A stretch of DNA of 64,000 nucleotides from Selaginella moellendorffii. Taxonomy: Eukaryota; Streptophyta; Lycopodiopsida; Selaginellales; Selaginellaceae. Both the position numbers and the translations under genes were made by a program. This document shows positions 23,736 to 36,588 of this stretch, piece after piece. The stretch covers positions 1,635,482 through 1,699,481 of the forward strand of contig NW_003314270.1 of the NCBI RefSeq assembly GCF_000143415.4, written 5' to 3'. Position 1 is the first letter of the stretch. Each line of letters begins with the position of its first letter. The notes under the pieces are model-generated. The model had not been told where the DNA came from. It saw only the letters and a list, made by a program, of their open reading frames with translations, and did no database searches.

Positions 23736-23979
23736 CAGCGTCGTTTATATTATTATTAATTATTTCAGATGTCAATTGATACCAATTAATTTTTTATTGC
23801 TTGTTTCTCAGTTTCTCGCGGACATAAGCCGCCGTTATTGTCTTCCAGTTGCACGCGCTGTGTTGCCATCCTGGGTAGTCTGAAGCGTGGCATTGTTGGT
23901 CCTCCCACGTCTCCGCGATGGCCACAGTGTCGTATTGGTTTAAATGGTGCGGAAATCCGGAAATGTTCCAATACACACA

Positions 23980-25374
23980 ATGGCGCTTGAAGACAGTCGA
24001 TCCAGTACGCTGCCATCATTCCTGTACAAGAGCAAGGGATTCAAGGCGCCAGCTCCTGCCATTCCGATCAATGGCCAATCTTCCAGGTTTCTCATCCCAT
24101 CCCCAGACGAGACGAGAAAGATCGCGATGTACTCGCCGGAATTCTACGCGGCGTGCACTGTCGGGGGGGCTCTATGCTGCGGCCTCACGCACACGGCCGT
24201 GACGCCCTTGGACGTGGTCAAGTGTAATATGCAGGTAAGCTCGAGTTTCTTCTTGAGGTGTGTGGCTGATCGATCGATTCTTTGGTCAGATTGATCCCGC
24301 CAAGTATAAATCTACCGCCAGTGGATTTGGGACTTTGTATCGCGAGGCTGGCCCCAAAGGTTTGTTCAAGGGATGGGTTCCGACGCTGTTCGGATACAGT
24401 GCGCAGGGAGCTTTCAAGTATGGGCTCTACGAGTTCTTCAAAAAGTACTACTCGGACCTGGCCGGAGCCGAGAATGCGTACAAGTACAAGACTTTCATTT
24501 ACTTGGCCGGATCTTTCTCGTCCGAGTTCTTCGCCGATATTGCGCTGTGCCCGATGGAGGCCGTCAAGGTCCGGGTCCAAACCAAGCCCGGATTCGCTAA
24601 TGGGCTGCTCGATGGACTGCCGAAAATCACGAGGGCTGAGGGCGTTGCTGGGTATTGTTCTTGTCTTCGCTCTTTTCCTTTTTGACACTTGGTATTTCTG
24701 TGCTCAGACTTTACAGAGGACTGGTACCTCTCTGGGGACGCCAAATTCCATGTAAGCTATCCAACTCTCGGACGCAAACACGGCGAAAGAAATGGTTTCA
24801 CTGATTGGGTTGTCGTTTATGGCAGACACGATGATGAAGTTTACATGCTTTGAGGCCACAGTCGAGGCGCTTTACAAGAACGTTGTTCCCAAGCCCAAGG
24901 ACGAGTGTAGCAATGTGGAGCAGCTGGGTGTTAGTTTTGCTGGCGGTTACATTGCTGGAATTTTTTGCGCTCTCGTCTCGCACCCTGCTGACAACCTTGT
25001 CTCGTTCCTCAACAATACCAAGGACGCCACCGTTGGCCAAGTATGTATCCTTGTTTCGGTGGTGTTTCTCGCGCTTATTAGGCTAAATGCTCGTTTTATT
25101 TTGCTCCAGGCCGTCAAGAGCATGGGCCTGGTGGCTCTCGTCACCCGGGGGCTACCGCTGCGTATCGTGATGATTGGAACTCTCACTGGAGCGCAGTGGG
25201 TAATCTACGACGCCTTCAAAGTCTTCGTTGGACTGTAAGTTTCTTGCTATTTCTCTCCTTGTGGGAAGTTCTCAAATCTCCTCTCTCGTGCTCTTCCATC
25301 CCAGGCCGACCACTGGAGGAGTTTCGAAAGCTCCCGAGGAGCTAACCACGCCGCTACCACTTCCCACCGCCTAA
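23980..25374 (+). CDS. Mitochondrial phosphate carrier protein (PHT3/MPT type)
   Basis: Six exons: 23980-24234, 24290-24651, 24708-24751, 24826-25040, 25110-25234, 25305-25374, all with GT-AG introns of 55-74 bp; 356 aa, near the usual length for plant phosphate carriers. It belongs to the SLC25 family in the mitochondrial inner membrane, importing phosphate with protons for ATP synthesis. Three repeats are visible, each starting with the carrier signature: TPLDVVKCNMQ at the end of exon 1, CPMEAVKVRVQ in exon 2, and HPADNLVS (a diverged third copy) in exon 4. FKGWVPTLFGYSAQG is typical of the phosphate subfamily. The start at 23980 gives a 50-residue leader before the first helix; an upstream in-frame ATG at 23944 would add 12 residues. 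Its 3' end faces the ELMO gene 234 bp away. Confidence 0.92.
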
Positions 25375-25608
25375 AAGCATTCTTTTCATGGCGAGACGAA
25401 AGAAACAACCCAGTTTTGCTCTTCAAATCCCCCACCCCGGATAGCTTACTATTGATGATGAACCTTTGGTATACTATTATATATTGATCATATTGGTGCA
25501 TTCTTTGGTAATGAAGCAAGTCTTCTTCCTCGAATTGGTTGGTCAGGATCGGTATCTTTGTACAATGGTTAACAGGTTTTTCGGTTTCCAAGTCAGGAGT
25601 GTGTGTGT

Positions 25609-27556
25609 CTACTGGCACAAGAGTGTGTAGGCTGGTAAGTCCTTGACGTATGTGACCTCTTTGAGCGAGAGCTCGCGCTCTAGTCTTTGCCGAGTGATTG
25701 TGAGCACGGCCTGGAAGAACACACCGCCATCAATCGCGAAGAACGAAACAAAGGCCGTGAACTTACGTTGAATTCCATGTAGGTCGCATGCATCGCAAGC
25801 CATTCGTAGTCCATCATCTCGAAAGCTATACAGTACAAGATGTCAAAAGCGGTCTCGTCCTCTGCAAAGCACGAAAGAAAAGGATTGCTAAGCTAAAAGA
25901 TGTGTAGAATACAGAAAGCACGACCACGTACCCGCCAGGAGTTTTAAAAAGTTGAGGCCGGATGTCGAGCTCGGCTTCGCTGGAGAGACACGGGAAGTGG
26001 AGAGAGAGGTTGACAAGTAAACATCCGGAAATCCTTTTTTCATAATGCTACCAAACCTGAGCGTAGGTCCAACATCTGGATTAGCATGAACGAGACGTTG
26101 ATGCCCGCCACCGCAAAGGGGTACTCCCATACAGCTCTCTTGCCGCCCTCCTTGTGGAGGAGTCTGTGGAAAGATTTCTGGCAAAACAGCGCAAAAGATA
26201 AGAGGTCGCGCTCAAAGCACAGGCACGCTTACGTACAGGATACTTCTCGGCGAGGAAGAGTAGGTTCTCGAGAGACACGAAACCGCCACCCCTACAGCCA
26301 GCAAATGCCCCCGTTCAAAGCACAAGAAAAAACTAAAGAGAAAAAACTCTCTCCTACTTACCGAAAGTCTGTGGAGGGATCCGAGCCTTGCCATCCCATC
26401 TCTTTCCACTTCTCCGTTACGAGGCTCCGTAGCTCGCACCCAGGAAAGGCGAATCGCCATAGGCTCATCAGAGCTTCCTGGACACACGAGAGAAATGCGT
26501 TGCTTGGAAAAGGAGGCCGATCGCTCGAGTCAACTCTGCTCCGCTCAGATGAAACAAACGTGTACCTGGTGCTCCGAACGCGTTCCATCGAATGGCACTT
26601 CCAATCGCTGTTGAAGTTTGTGCAGCCTCTCTTCCTGTTGATCTAGGCAAGCTTAATGGATGGATGGAAGAACTTTTCCTAAGAACAAAACGACAGCGAA
26701 CCTGAATGGGCGTCAAATCGTAGTCTGCGATTTTGGCCCCATTGTCATGCCGGCGCGTCACAACACGATGGAGAACACTACCCACCCACGCACCTGATCC
26801 AGCAACGATATGAGCTGCATCAAAGCACGATAAGCAAGAACAAAGTTAAACACGAGAATCCAAAGAGAGAAAGCGAGATGGAATAAAAGCGAACGACAAA
26901 AGAAGTTCTTCCACTTACAGAACCAATGCCCCCATTGCACAATTATCTTGGAAAAGATCTGTGTCCATGCCTGTTCTTCGCGTCTCCGCCGTTCTCTCCA
27001 CTCATCGTCGTCATCATCAATCTACGAGAAGCAAAAGAATAGAGGAGAAGGGATTGATGAATGAAACGAGTGAATGAATGAGCTAGCGCGCACAAGTCAA
27101 GCATTAAAATCCTGCCAGGAAAAATTGCTAAAGTCAAAACGCCACACTGTTCTAACAAGGCTCCCAGAGAGACAAAACAATCAATCACGCGATAAAAAAA
27201 ACAAGGAAGAAATCTCGCGAACTTACGACGCTCGTTTGCCACGGGCAGTAGAAAATGCCAAGCGGCTCGCAAGTAGCCTCCGATCCGTGACGATGCGCTG
27301 CCGCCACTACCGATTCTTCCATCTCTTCCTGCTGGTGCTGCTGATGCTGCCGCTTCTTTGCCACATCTCTCCTCCGGATGGAACCCGACCTCATAGCTGC
27401 CGCCCCGCCGCTCTCTCCCCTCCCCGGCCAAGAGGAAATCCTCAAATCTCGCGCCTCGGACATCCTCCCCGGGAGAATCTCCGGCACAATGCACACAGCG
27501 CGGAATGTTGCTGCTGGAATCGCTTCATCTAGGACGCCATCGCCGCGCGCGCGCAA
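25609..27556 (-). CDS. ELMO/CED-12 domain-containing protein
   Basis: Eleven exons on the minus strand: 27556-27227, 27021-26919, 26814-26794, 26724-26702, 26634-26566, 26477-26362, 26291-26237, 26177-26057, 25979-25932, 25861-25767, 25710-25609 (stop). All introns are GT-AG and phases agree, giving 360 aa if the first ATG is used. The ELMO domain fills the C-terminal two thirds: VPFDGTRSEHQ, KEMGWQGSDPSTDFR, FVSLENLLFLAEKYP, WEYPFAVAGINVSFM, LYCIAFEMMDYEWLAMHA and the ending LPAYTLL match plant members closely. Animal ELMO/ELMOD proteins act with Rac GEFs or as Arf GAPs; plant functions are less clear. The start is uncertain: internal ATGs in exon 1 would remove a low-complexity, His/Gln-rich leader. 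Exons 3 and 4 are only 21 and 23 nt. Confidence 0.88.
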
Positions 27557-28048
27557 AATCCCTCCGACCTACAGAGCCAGGAGCGAGATTTTCGTCGCAC
27601 GGCCACCAGATTCGTGGAGCTCGGCAGCTGGCCGGGCGGCATCGATTCAGCGCAGAGATCTATGCACGCTCCAAAAGGGGCATTTCCTAAAAAACAAGGA
27701 CTATCTCCTCTCCGTAGAGATCATACTCTGTCACACTAGAGCCCTAGGATGGCTTACGTGTCAGCTTTTTGGGTGCCGGCCGGCAATTTGCATTTGCCGG
27801 TCGGGGGTGGTGGCAAAACTTTTATTTCATCTGGAAATTGATATAAAAAGACTTGGACGCTCACGTGGCACAGTGGCATTTTAATTTAGACCTAGGTTTA
27901 GGGCTTTTCGGAGATGTTTTCTCGTAGGGCGAGCCGATTTGTCCGTGGAATGCCACAGCTGCGGATCGGCTCAAGCTGGTTTACAACAGCCACACCACCT
28001 CTCTGGTGCTCTTTTCTGATGCCAGCTGGAAAAAGATTCTCGTAGGAG

Positions 28049-28980
28049 GTGGATAACCTGCAAACAAGATGCAAGTTTTGTTGCAAAAGATTTCGCAAAA
28101 CTACTACAGACGGGAGTTCAGCTCTAGCGATGACGTGTTGGACAACTTCGGCCATCAACTTAACATGGCTCACGACTACACTTGCAGCGAGCACAGTCGC
28201 AGACAGTTGGATCCCCTCTACCGGCCAGGCCCCTGGAGTGTTCCAGCTTACAGGTATTGCGATGAGATGGAACCCTCAAAGCCAGTGCTGCTGCTTCCAT
28301 GGGAGGTCCAGGCCATCCATAAGTTGGGTTGCGTCTCTACTTATGAACTTGACATGCACTAAAGATATAGTGACAGAGATGATGATCTTTGAGAGTAGTT
28401 GCCTGGCAGCCTCTTCTATGAGAGTATGCTTTGGCAAAATTAAAATTTCTTTTTGAAGGGAGAATTTTCCTCACCTGAATTTATATCATTGGGATTTTGG
28501 GAAGTTTATTCCGCATCTACATCCCTTATGGGTGTCCTTACATTCTTTTTGCATTCTTCTTGCAGTCCCAATAAAGGCATTGGAGTATGAGGCACTGGAG
28601 TGGATTGTTAACTTTGAGGACTACTACCAGAACTGCCAGAACATCCCAATGACATTCTCAGCTTCCAAGTTCGTGTGGGTGTCTCACTGCAAAGGAGGGA
28701 ATGTGCATGTCGTGGAGGAGCTGATTGCTGTGGAGGCACTCGGGGATCAAAAAATGTGTTGTCGTCGACCTCCATGGTATTGGCATTGATAGCAAGGTCA
28801 GGCTCTTTCTCTGTGGAGATGCTGTGAACAAGCTGTAAGAGATGACAAGAGAATCATTTGGGTCATGTTTGCTCCCCCCCCAGATAAGAAAGTCCTAGCT
28901 GGAGAGTTCTTTGATAGTGATCAATGGGATGCACTTGGTATCAAAGACAAGAGATTATGCTACTGTTTGACGAAGCACAC
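28049..28980 (+). pseudogene. Possible gene remnant, unrecognised
   Basis: Two coding-like pieces, 28069-28362 (97 codons, starting MQVLLQKISQNYYRREF) and about 28532-28789 (with KALEYEALEWIVNFEDYY and GGNVHVVEELIAVEAL), have GC content above the AT-rich surroundings. They are not joined by an obvious intron and the second runs into stops after 28790. I do not recognise the product. It may be a decayed cellular gene or transposon gene. Confidence 0.3.
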
Positions 28981-30819
28981 GTAAATGCAATTACCATTGG
29001 TAATGCTTTCTAGTGTTTGAGTGGGTTTACAGGCTGATTATGGAAAAAAAATTTGAAATTAGCAGGAAAACCACAGAATCTCCAAACTTTGGCATGGTAA
29101 AACTGTAGCTTTGTTATTTTTTTGTTTTTGTTACAGGCCTGTTTAGACATTGACCAAGAGCACTAACAAGAGAACTCTTAGTAAAAGGTAAATTTATGAT
29201 TTTAAAACATATTGTATTTCACAAGTGATTATTTTAGAGTTTTTTGAGCTATCCAAATGAGATTCTTACATGTTTATCCCATATGCAACTTACACATTTT
29301 TATGAGTAAGGATGATTTTTATTTCATATTTCATATTTTTTATTTTCATTTTTGCAGAATATCACATGGGAAAAGGCCATTTGGCCTCACAATTATGAAT
29401 GAAGAGCAAGGATATTGGATTTCTTCATAATATTGAGGTTTATATTTTGAAATTTTCTTTGTCAGATAATGTATATACTGCAAAAATTGATAATTTCATC
29501 ACACTAAATCATCATAATAGCTGGTATATATTGTCTCTAAATTTTTTGTCCTTTCTTTTAATATTCTCTTTATTTAATATTTTTAGGGATACTCATTTGG
29601 CAAAATTATTATCATTTAATATTCCTCTTGATAAAATGTCTGTGATCATTCCATATAAGGTTACTGGATTATCTCATATATTTTTTATTTCTGCTTTTGC
29701 AATTGCAAGAGCCTTGGCTATTGAGAGAAATATAATAATTGAGTGTATTGATGAGTATGGAAAGGTAATTATAACTTCTAAAGACAAAATTATTAAGTAA
29801 AAATAAATTTTGACTATTAACTTTCACTTTTATAATAACTCCAAATATTTTATAAATGAAACTAGATACCTGAATGAACAAAAACATTGGTTAAAGAACA
29901 TAATTCACACTAATAACTAAGTGTGTTAGTTTGACATCCCCATCTCTTAGATTGTTGCTAGATAATAATAATAATAATAATAATAATAAGTGCTAGATTA
30001 TTGCTTATCATTTAGTCCAGTAATATAATGAAATAAAAATTAATGTTAAATATTTATTTCAAAATTTTATCACAGCAATCACAGAAACTAAAGTTAAGAA
30101 GGAAACTTCACAAATCAAATAGATTGTTTTTAAATATTGATTGTCCATGTACAAAAATCCATTCCTTATATTAATGAACTTGAAATTAACCAAGAATCTA
30201 GCCAAGGCAGAAATAAGACATAAAAATATACATGTTTACTAAATGGAGTCAACTATAGCACCTAACAAGAACAAAAATGAGGGAAATCATGATACAAGAA
30301 GGTTTGTAACTTCCTTCCTCCAAAGTGAAGATATGGCAAATATTGAGTAAAAATATAAGAGCTTAACCTCCTATAGTCATCCAATCTTAAATTTGGGATA
30401 GTATTGGAAGATATGACTATGATAAATATGTTGTCTATGAGGGAAATTTGGGATATAACAATTTTTAAATTTTTTTATTTCAATTTGTTTGGATTTTTAT
30501 CTTTGTTGCTAGATCAACAAGCCTTTAAATGGAGCCATTGTAGACTTTATAAGTCATGTGAGTAAACTCCAAGGTATGTTATAGGAGTTTTCTAGTCTAA
30601 CATTTAAGAAATAGTACTCATAACCCAAGATAATAGAGCATATTTTTGTGTTGGAAAAGATGACAATTAATTTATTTTCTTTATTTTGGAAGTTGTGATT
30701 TTTACAAATGGCTCACTTATAGGTTTGCACTAGAGCTAAAATAACTTGACTTGACAAATAATGTTTTTAATGTTGATGTAATTTATGAAAGCATTTGATT
30801 GCATTGAGTATTGTGTTGG

Positions 30820-31014
30820 TGTAAGTTTCTGAATTTGGACTTTCTGGGAAATTACCCAGCCCAATATTATTCAAACCCAAGGACACTTAACCCCAAATAT
30901 CCCAAAACTCTTAACCGATTGGAAAAAGGGGTGCACTTTTATTCATGGGCCCTTTCCCTCTATATTTGAACCCTTATAGATCATGTCTCAAATCATTCCC
31001 TTTGATTGCTTATA
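30820..31014 (-). repeat. Solo LTR of the 195-bp family
   Basis: A 195-bp reverse copy of the LTR found at 4309-4503, from TGTAAGTTTC to TTGCTTATA, with about 15-20% divergence by eye. Flanked by GTTGG (30815-30819) and GCTGG (31015-31019), a 5-bp target duplication with one change. No interior on either side, so it formed by LTR-LTR recombination. Confidence 0.85.
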
Positions 31015-34000
31015 GCTGGGTCCCGGGACATTTCTAGATATTAGTGTTAGAAACTAAAACTATGAAGGATGAAACATTAATTGCTAATAAGTTTTTTCTT
31101 CTACATTGCCCACTTGGCGTAAAATATATAACTTCGAATTGAATGGAACTTATTCTATCCCAAACTTTAGAGAGGTGCTCAAAGAAGGTGGAAAAGCTTC
31201 ATCTAGGTTTCTTGCGATGTTCTGTCTAGAATACATAATTAAGCTATTACCATTTTTTAATGCAATGCAATGCAAAATGTTTTTAGTCCCTTGCCAACTC
31301 CAATAAAAGAACAAAACTTGAGGCATGAGGAGGCACAAATTGATCATGGGGAGCTCTATCATTAATATAAAATGTACAATCTTTTAAACCTTAATATTTT
31401 ATAAATATTTGTGTTCTAACTTAAGCCTAAAGCTATATACATTACTCTGTTAGAACACAACTTTATTGGGAACAAGGAAAGATGGTATGAGATGGGAGGT
31501 AAATTATTGAGAAATCCATTCTAAAGAGAGGTTGAAGGTGTTTAGTTGCATTTAAATCTAAGCTAGCTTTTACTGGGAATTTTTAGTAATGGATAAAACT
31601 AAGGAATTATATTTTCAATAATGATTTATAATACTTGAATTAGTTAATATATTCTAGGATAGTTAGATATATTGCTTTTAAGGAATTATATTATAAGATA
31701 TTTCTCTATATTTCAAAATTAATAATTTCTTATTTATTATATATTTAATATAAAATGTTTATAATTTAGAAAAATGTATTTATAAGTCAAAAATATGTAC
31801 ATTAAAAATACTAGCTTATATACAAAAGCAAGTGTTTTAGATTGATGAATATATATGTATATTCCCCAATGTTACATAGGGACTAAAACAATATCAAGAG
31901 CACATTTTTACAAAGTGAAATTTAGGTGACTCCATTGTGAAACTTAAAGCCATTTGCTATACTTTACAACATTTGAAAAATGCCATGGAGTGTTCCACCA
32001 CCAATGTGGCTCTAGTGCCAAAACAATACTTGATCACGATGTGACTCCAACTCGTAAATCCAAATGAGGTGTGAACATTCTTGAACTCATAGTCGAAGCA
32101 TGCTCCTACTTCCTATATATGGCCTATCTTCAAAAGAGTCTTAACCTAATGTGCCACCATCTCCATAACTGCTACTGTCTCTGTCATATGTCAAGGTTAG
32201 CAAGATTGCATAAATCTTACCAAAAAAACTCTATTTTTAGAGCCTTTACAATTGTTTTGAGAGTCTTTTAGGACTGAAACAATTTGCCAGCACTAAAAGT
32301 AGAGGGATGATCTTAACCATTAGGCATTGCTAACCTACTAACTACCACCTAAGAACCTTTAGGGCTTAGGGTCAATCTAGACTTATTGGATCTTGGATCT
32401 GAATGAAGTGCCACTACTAGGAGTGCTTCTTGCCACATCCAAAATACCAATTGTGAAGTCAAATTAAGAAAAAGAGAAAAAACCAAACCATAGGAGTGAA
32501 AAGAATAAAAGAAAAACCTAAACTTTGCCATAACCACTCCACTAGAACTATCCCTCTTCTTTACCTCAATCACCCCCTAAACTCGAGTAAGTGTTTTAAA
32601 TTGAACCTAGCTACAAAAATCCCATTATATTAATAATAGTATATAGTATTGTATTTGTCCATTTGAATGTCATATCATCCCCTCCTTTTTGGTCAAAATG
32701 TCAAGATGTAAAGGAATATCAAAAGGAGGAATTAGTGGATCTATAGGTATGCAATTTGTTCTTGATATATTTTTACAAAGCACTTTATTCATTACACTTC
32801 TATAATTTTTGGAGGATCAACTTACTAAATGTTGTGTTAAACTTTATGAACTTGCAACCCAACTTACTGTAACACTCAATAGGCCCTTAAACAAATGATA
32901 TATTATAAGATTGTGAAAATGAACTCAACACCATATTGATAATCTTTTTGATTGTATTACATGATTTTAGGACCTAGCATGTAACTTGTGGTAATTGCAA
33001 AGGTAAACTCATCTTTCTTGATTATAAAAGATTATGACCATATAAAAATTTATATGGTAAAACACCAACAAATTCTACACTCTTATAATATATATACATA
33101 CTAGAGAGATAGGAAATAACTATCCCAACCCGAATGCTAAAAGTTCACATATTTGTGATCATCTTTTTAAAGGTCTTAATAAATTATTTCACTAAACCAT
33201 TCATTTATAAATGATAAACACTTATGAAAGTGTAGTATGTTCTCATTTGAGTTGTCAAAATATGAAATCCCTTCGCTATAAACATATGACCATTATCCAA
33301 GAGAATTTACTTTGGACAAGACTCAATTTGATTGAGGAGAAAATATTTAATAACAATTTTAGATGCACTAACAATACCATTAACTTCCACTCAATAAATT
33401 AAGTAGTTAAAAGTAAAAATGTCTTCATTGTTAGCAATCAATTGCAAAAAAGTCCCATCAAATCAAATATCATTAGCTCAAATGGATGAAGAATTGAATT
33501 AACTCACCCCCATGAATGTATGCTTTGGGCTTTCACTTTAGTCCTAGGAGTTAATCTTTAGAATAATATTGAAAAATTATTAAATATGGAATGGTGTTAA
33601 ATTGTGAATTAAGATGTGGGAATAACACCATAGTGTTTAGGATACTTTCTACATTCTATAGATATGCCTCTCAGTTTGATCTATTATCTTACCATAAATA
33701 GCATATGAAACCAAAATAAAGCATAATAGTGAAGGTGTCTAGCGGACATAGTAAACTATTATATAGTAATATTGAGGGATTAGGCTTAATATGCACTTAG
33801 CAAAAAACACATAAGAGTTTCTACTTTATATTTATCTGGCTAAGTATAGATGCTAAACCCAATTTACTAATACTTGGACAAGAAGGGCTAACAAAAGTAA
33901 CTAATAATACCAATCTCTTGTTATTATGGTAGTGTCTATAAAGACTAATTGACAAGTATTCTTCTATACCCAAAGTCATATTTGTTATATGTAAGATTCT

Positions 34001-34303
34001 CAAACTTATCATAAAGACTTTAGATTCACAGCTCAACATTTTTAGCCTTATGACCCTTATCTAAAGAAAGTAAATTCAACTTTATTCCTTGTGAACATTG
34101 AATATTAAGCACAACAATTGCTAATAGAATACAATCCTCATCTAGAAAATCCACTTTTGAATTTTAGGAATAAGAGAAGAGAGAGAAGAAAAAAGAACTT
34201 AAGAAAGAACATTAGTATTAACAATAAAACTCTCTAAAGTTTATAATTGCACTCAATTTAAGTTTTAATTTTATTTTGCTTTATCTTTAGTGAGATAGTG
34301 TAA

Positions 34304-34363
34304 ATGGTATATAATCAATTGGTATGGCTTGATTTTAAGCCATACCAATTAATTATATACCAT
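34304..34363. repeat. Near-perfect inverted repeat, 27-bp arms
   Basis: Arms 34304-34330 and 34337-34363 pair at 26 of 27 positions around a 6-base loop (GATTTT). AT-rich. It could be a MITE remnant or a hairpin RNA source; nothing else supports either. Confidence 0.75.
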
Positions 34364-36588
34364 CTACAACAATTAAAGCTCAAGCTCAAGATTTCCATAT
34401 ATATATATATAGTTAGGTTTACCTCATCCCATGCACATGTATATATAAGTTGTTGCCATAGAAAATGAAGATTGGCTCTATTGCATGAGGCAAATATATA
34501 TAATAATATGTGTCAACAGGCTAAGCATTAAAAGATAAACTCAAATTTATTACAAAGAAGATAATAAAGACCTCCTTTTATAAAAATGAGCTTGGAAAGT
34601 TTATAATAGATGAATTAGTGTAAAATAAACTCTTTGATAATATTTTGAAAGAAGGATGAAAGGTTCATTAATTTATTCACGCAATGACCCTCTACTGCTC
34701 ATATCGACTCTTTGTTTCTTAAAAGAATTTCTTTGTCAAGACTTTCCACTACAACAATATTAAACACAAAGCCTTCACCTAAGAAATAAAGGATATCAAT
34801 CTAAGAAATGTCAACAATACTAATATATGTAACCAATATCACCATACACTCAACAATGAATATCATAACCATGTCTTTGTTTTAAATATAAGAAATAACA
34901 TTAACCTCAAATCATCTCCCTAAAGAAGTGGAGTTAAAACACATATAGATATAAATGTGAAAGATGATATTTTATACCATTATCCTAATTGTGAAGGGTA
35001 AGGGCAAGTGTATATATAGATCTTGACAAATAGTGGCCATAACATGTTTAAAGTTGGTTCATTTTGACATATTTAGCTTGCATAAAATAGAACAAATTGC
35101 ATAATTGAGTCAAACATCCCCTAATAAAGATGATGCAATTGTTGAAAGGTACCATTATAGTCATTAACATGTCCCTTGAAGACATATAAAAAATTCATTT
35201 AAACATCCCAAAAATGATATATAATAATCACTATAAAGTAATTGAATCAATTGTACACATCATCCTTAATATTCCCATAGAAGAAATTCAGCTGAACACA
35301 AGGATTGGCTATAATATCAAGAAGAGCTACATCCTGTGTTATGAATGCTAGCATTAATCAAATTTGATTATCTAACTACAACAACATAACATTAAGAATT
35401 ATACGAGTTATTGCTTGAGGATGAAGAGGATAGTGCAAAGGAGGATTATGTTACTTTACCATGAAAATGAACAAAAAGAAAAGGAAAAATAAAAAATTAC
35501 AAGAATAAGAGAAATTTAAATTTAAAAATCCAAACACTTTTTAGGGACAATTAGAACTATACGTAATATGAGTGTATAGAATGTGTATATTCAATTATGC
35601 CAAAACTTTAGTTTAGCAAATGGTCTAGATTGAATTTAATTTAATGGCTACCAAAATCCCACTATGTTAATAATAATATATATTAATAAAGCAATACACA
35701 TATTTATTTTTATGCTATTATATAAATAGCATTGGCTATAATAGCATTACCTATTGTGAGAGAAGAAGGAAACTTGACATATATAACATGCATACATGGG
35801 AAAGAGTTAAATGGGGAAATTACTACTCATTCTCTGAATCTCAATTCCACTAGGGCCACTCCCTCAACTCTATCCCTCTTATGGAGTGAAAGTTAAAGCT
35901 TTTGAATTAGCCATTGGGATCCATGCAAATTTGATGGTGCTCAATACATTGGACAGCATGCAAGCAAATTCATGAATTGAAATCTTAATATCAAATACAA
36001 ATATTCATTGAGGGGTTGGCTCTCTTAATTTCCGTAAGTACTTAAGATTAGTATTAGACATTGCTTGGTAGTGGGATAATAAACAAGATTGCTAGCTCCA
36101 GCCAAAATAATTTATTTACTAATCCACAGAAAGTGTCCATCTTTTATTGATAATATGTGGATCAAAAAAACTTTGCCAACGGGGCAGCTTATGCTAGGCA
36201 ATGTCTAGTGAACTTGATAAAATTGTCCATGTGTGCTGGTGTAAGGGTGAGAAAGGACAAAGTTTAGGGTTTAGAGCAAAATTCAACCGAAAAGATTCTT
36301 AGGAGAATATTCGCCAATCGTGTCCATTAATCGCGGCCGTTGAGAGCAAGCCGGATGGATTTTAGGGTTTTTGCGGCTGCAAAGCAAACATCAATGACCA
36401 GCGAGTTTTGACGAGGGAAACCTTCTTTGCCCCTCCCCCTTAAGATCTTGTCTCGCGATCTCTTCCCCTCTCCCGCGGCCGCGCGAGATCGGTCAGATCA
36501 GTGGGGTGTCTCGTAGGTACGAACGAAAAATTAGGTCTTGAAAGGGAATTGGGCACACGGACCCTCGCTCTCTCGCTCGCTCGCTTCC

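Larger units (their letters stand above)
28981..36240. other. Long AT-rich, gene-poor stretch
   Basis: About 7.2 kb with only short ORFs. The longest notable one (29399-29800, 133 codons, with a hydrophobic segment near residues 45-62) has no recognised motif and AT-driven codon use. Identifiable items are a solo LTR (30820-31014), TAA and AT microsatellites (about 29967-29990, 34398-34411) and a near-perfect hairpin (34304-34363). A purine-tract-like sequence near 32677 may mark another old LTR element. Confidence 0.65.

Noticed and set aside
29399-29800. A 133-codon ORF as a membrane protein gene
   Set aside because: Low-complexity AT-driven composition, no recognised motif, no nearby exon; noted only within the AT-rich stretch.
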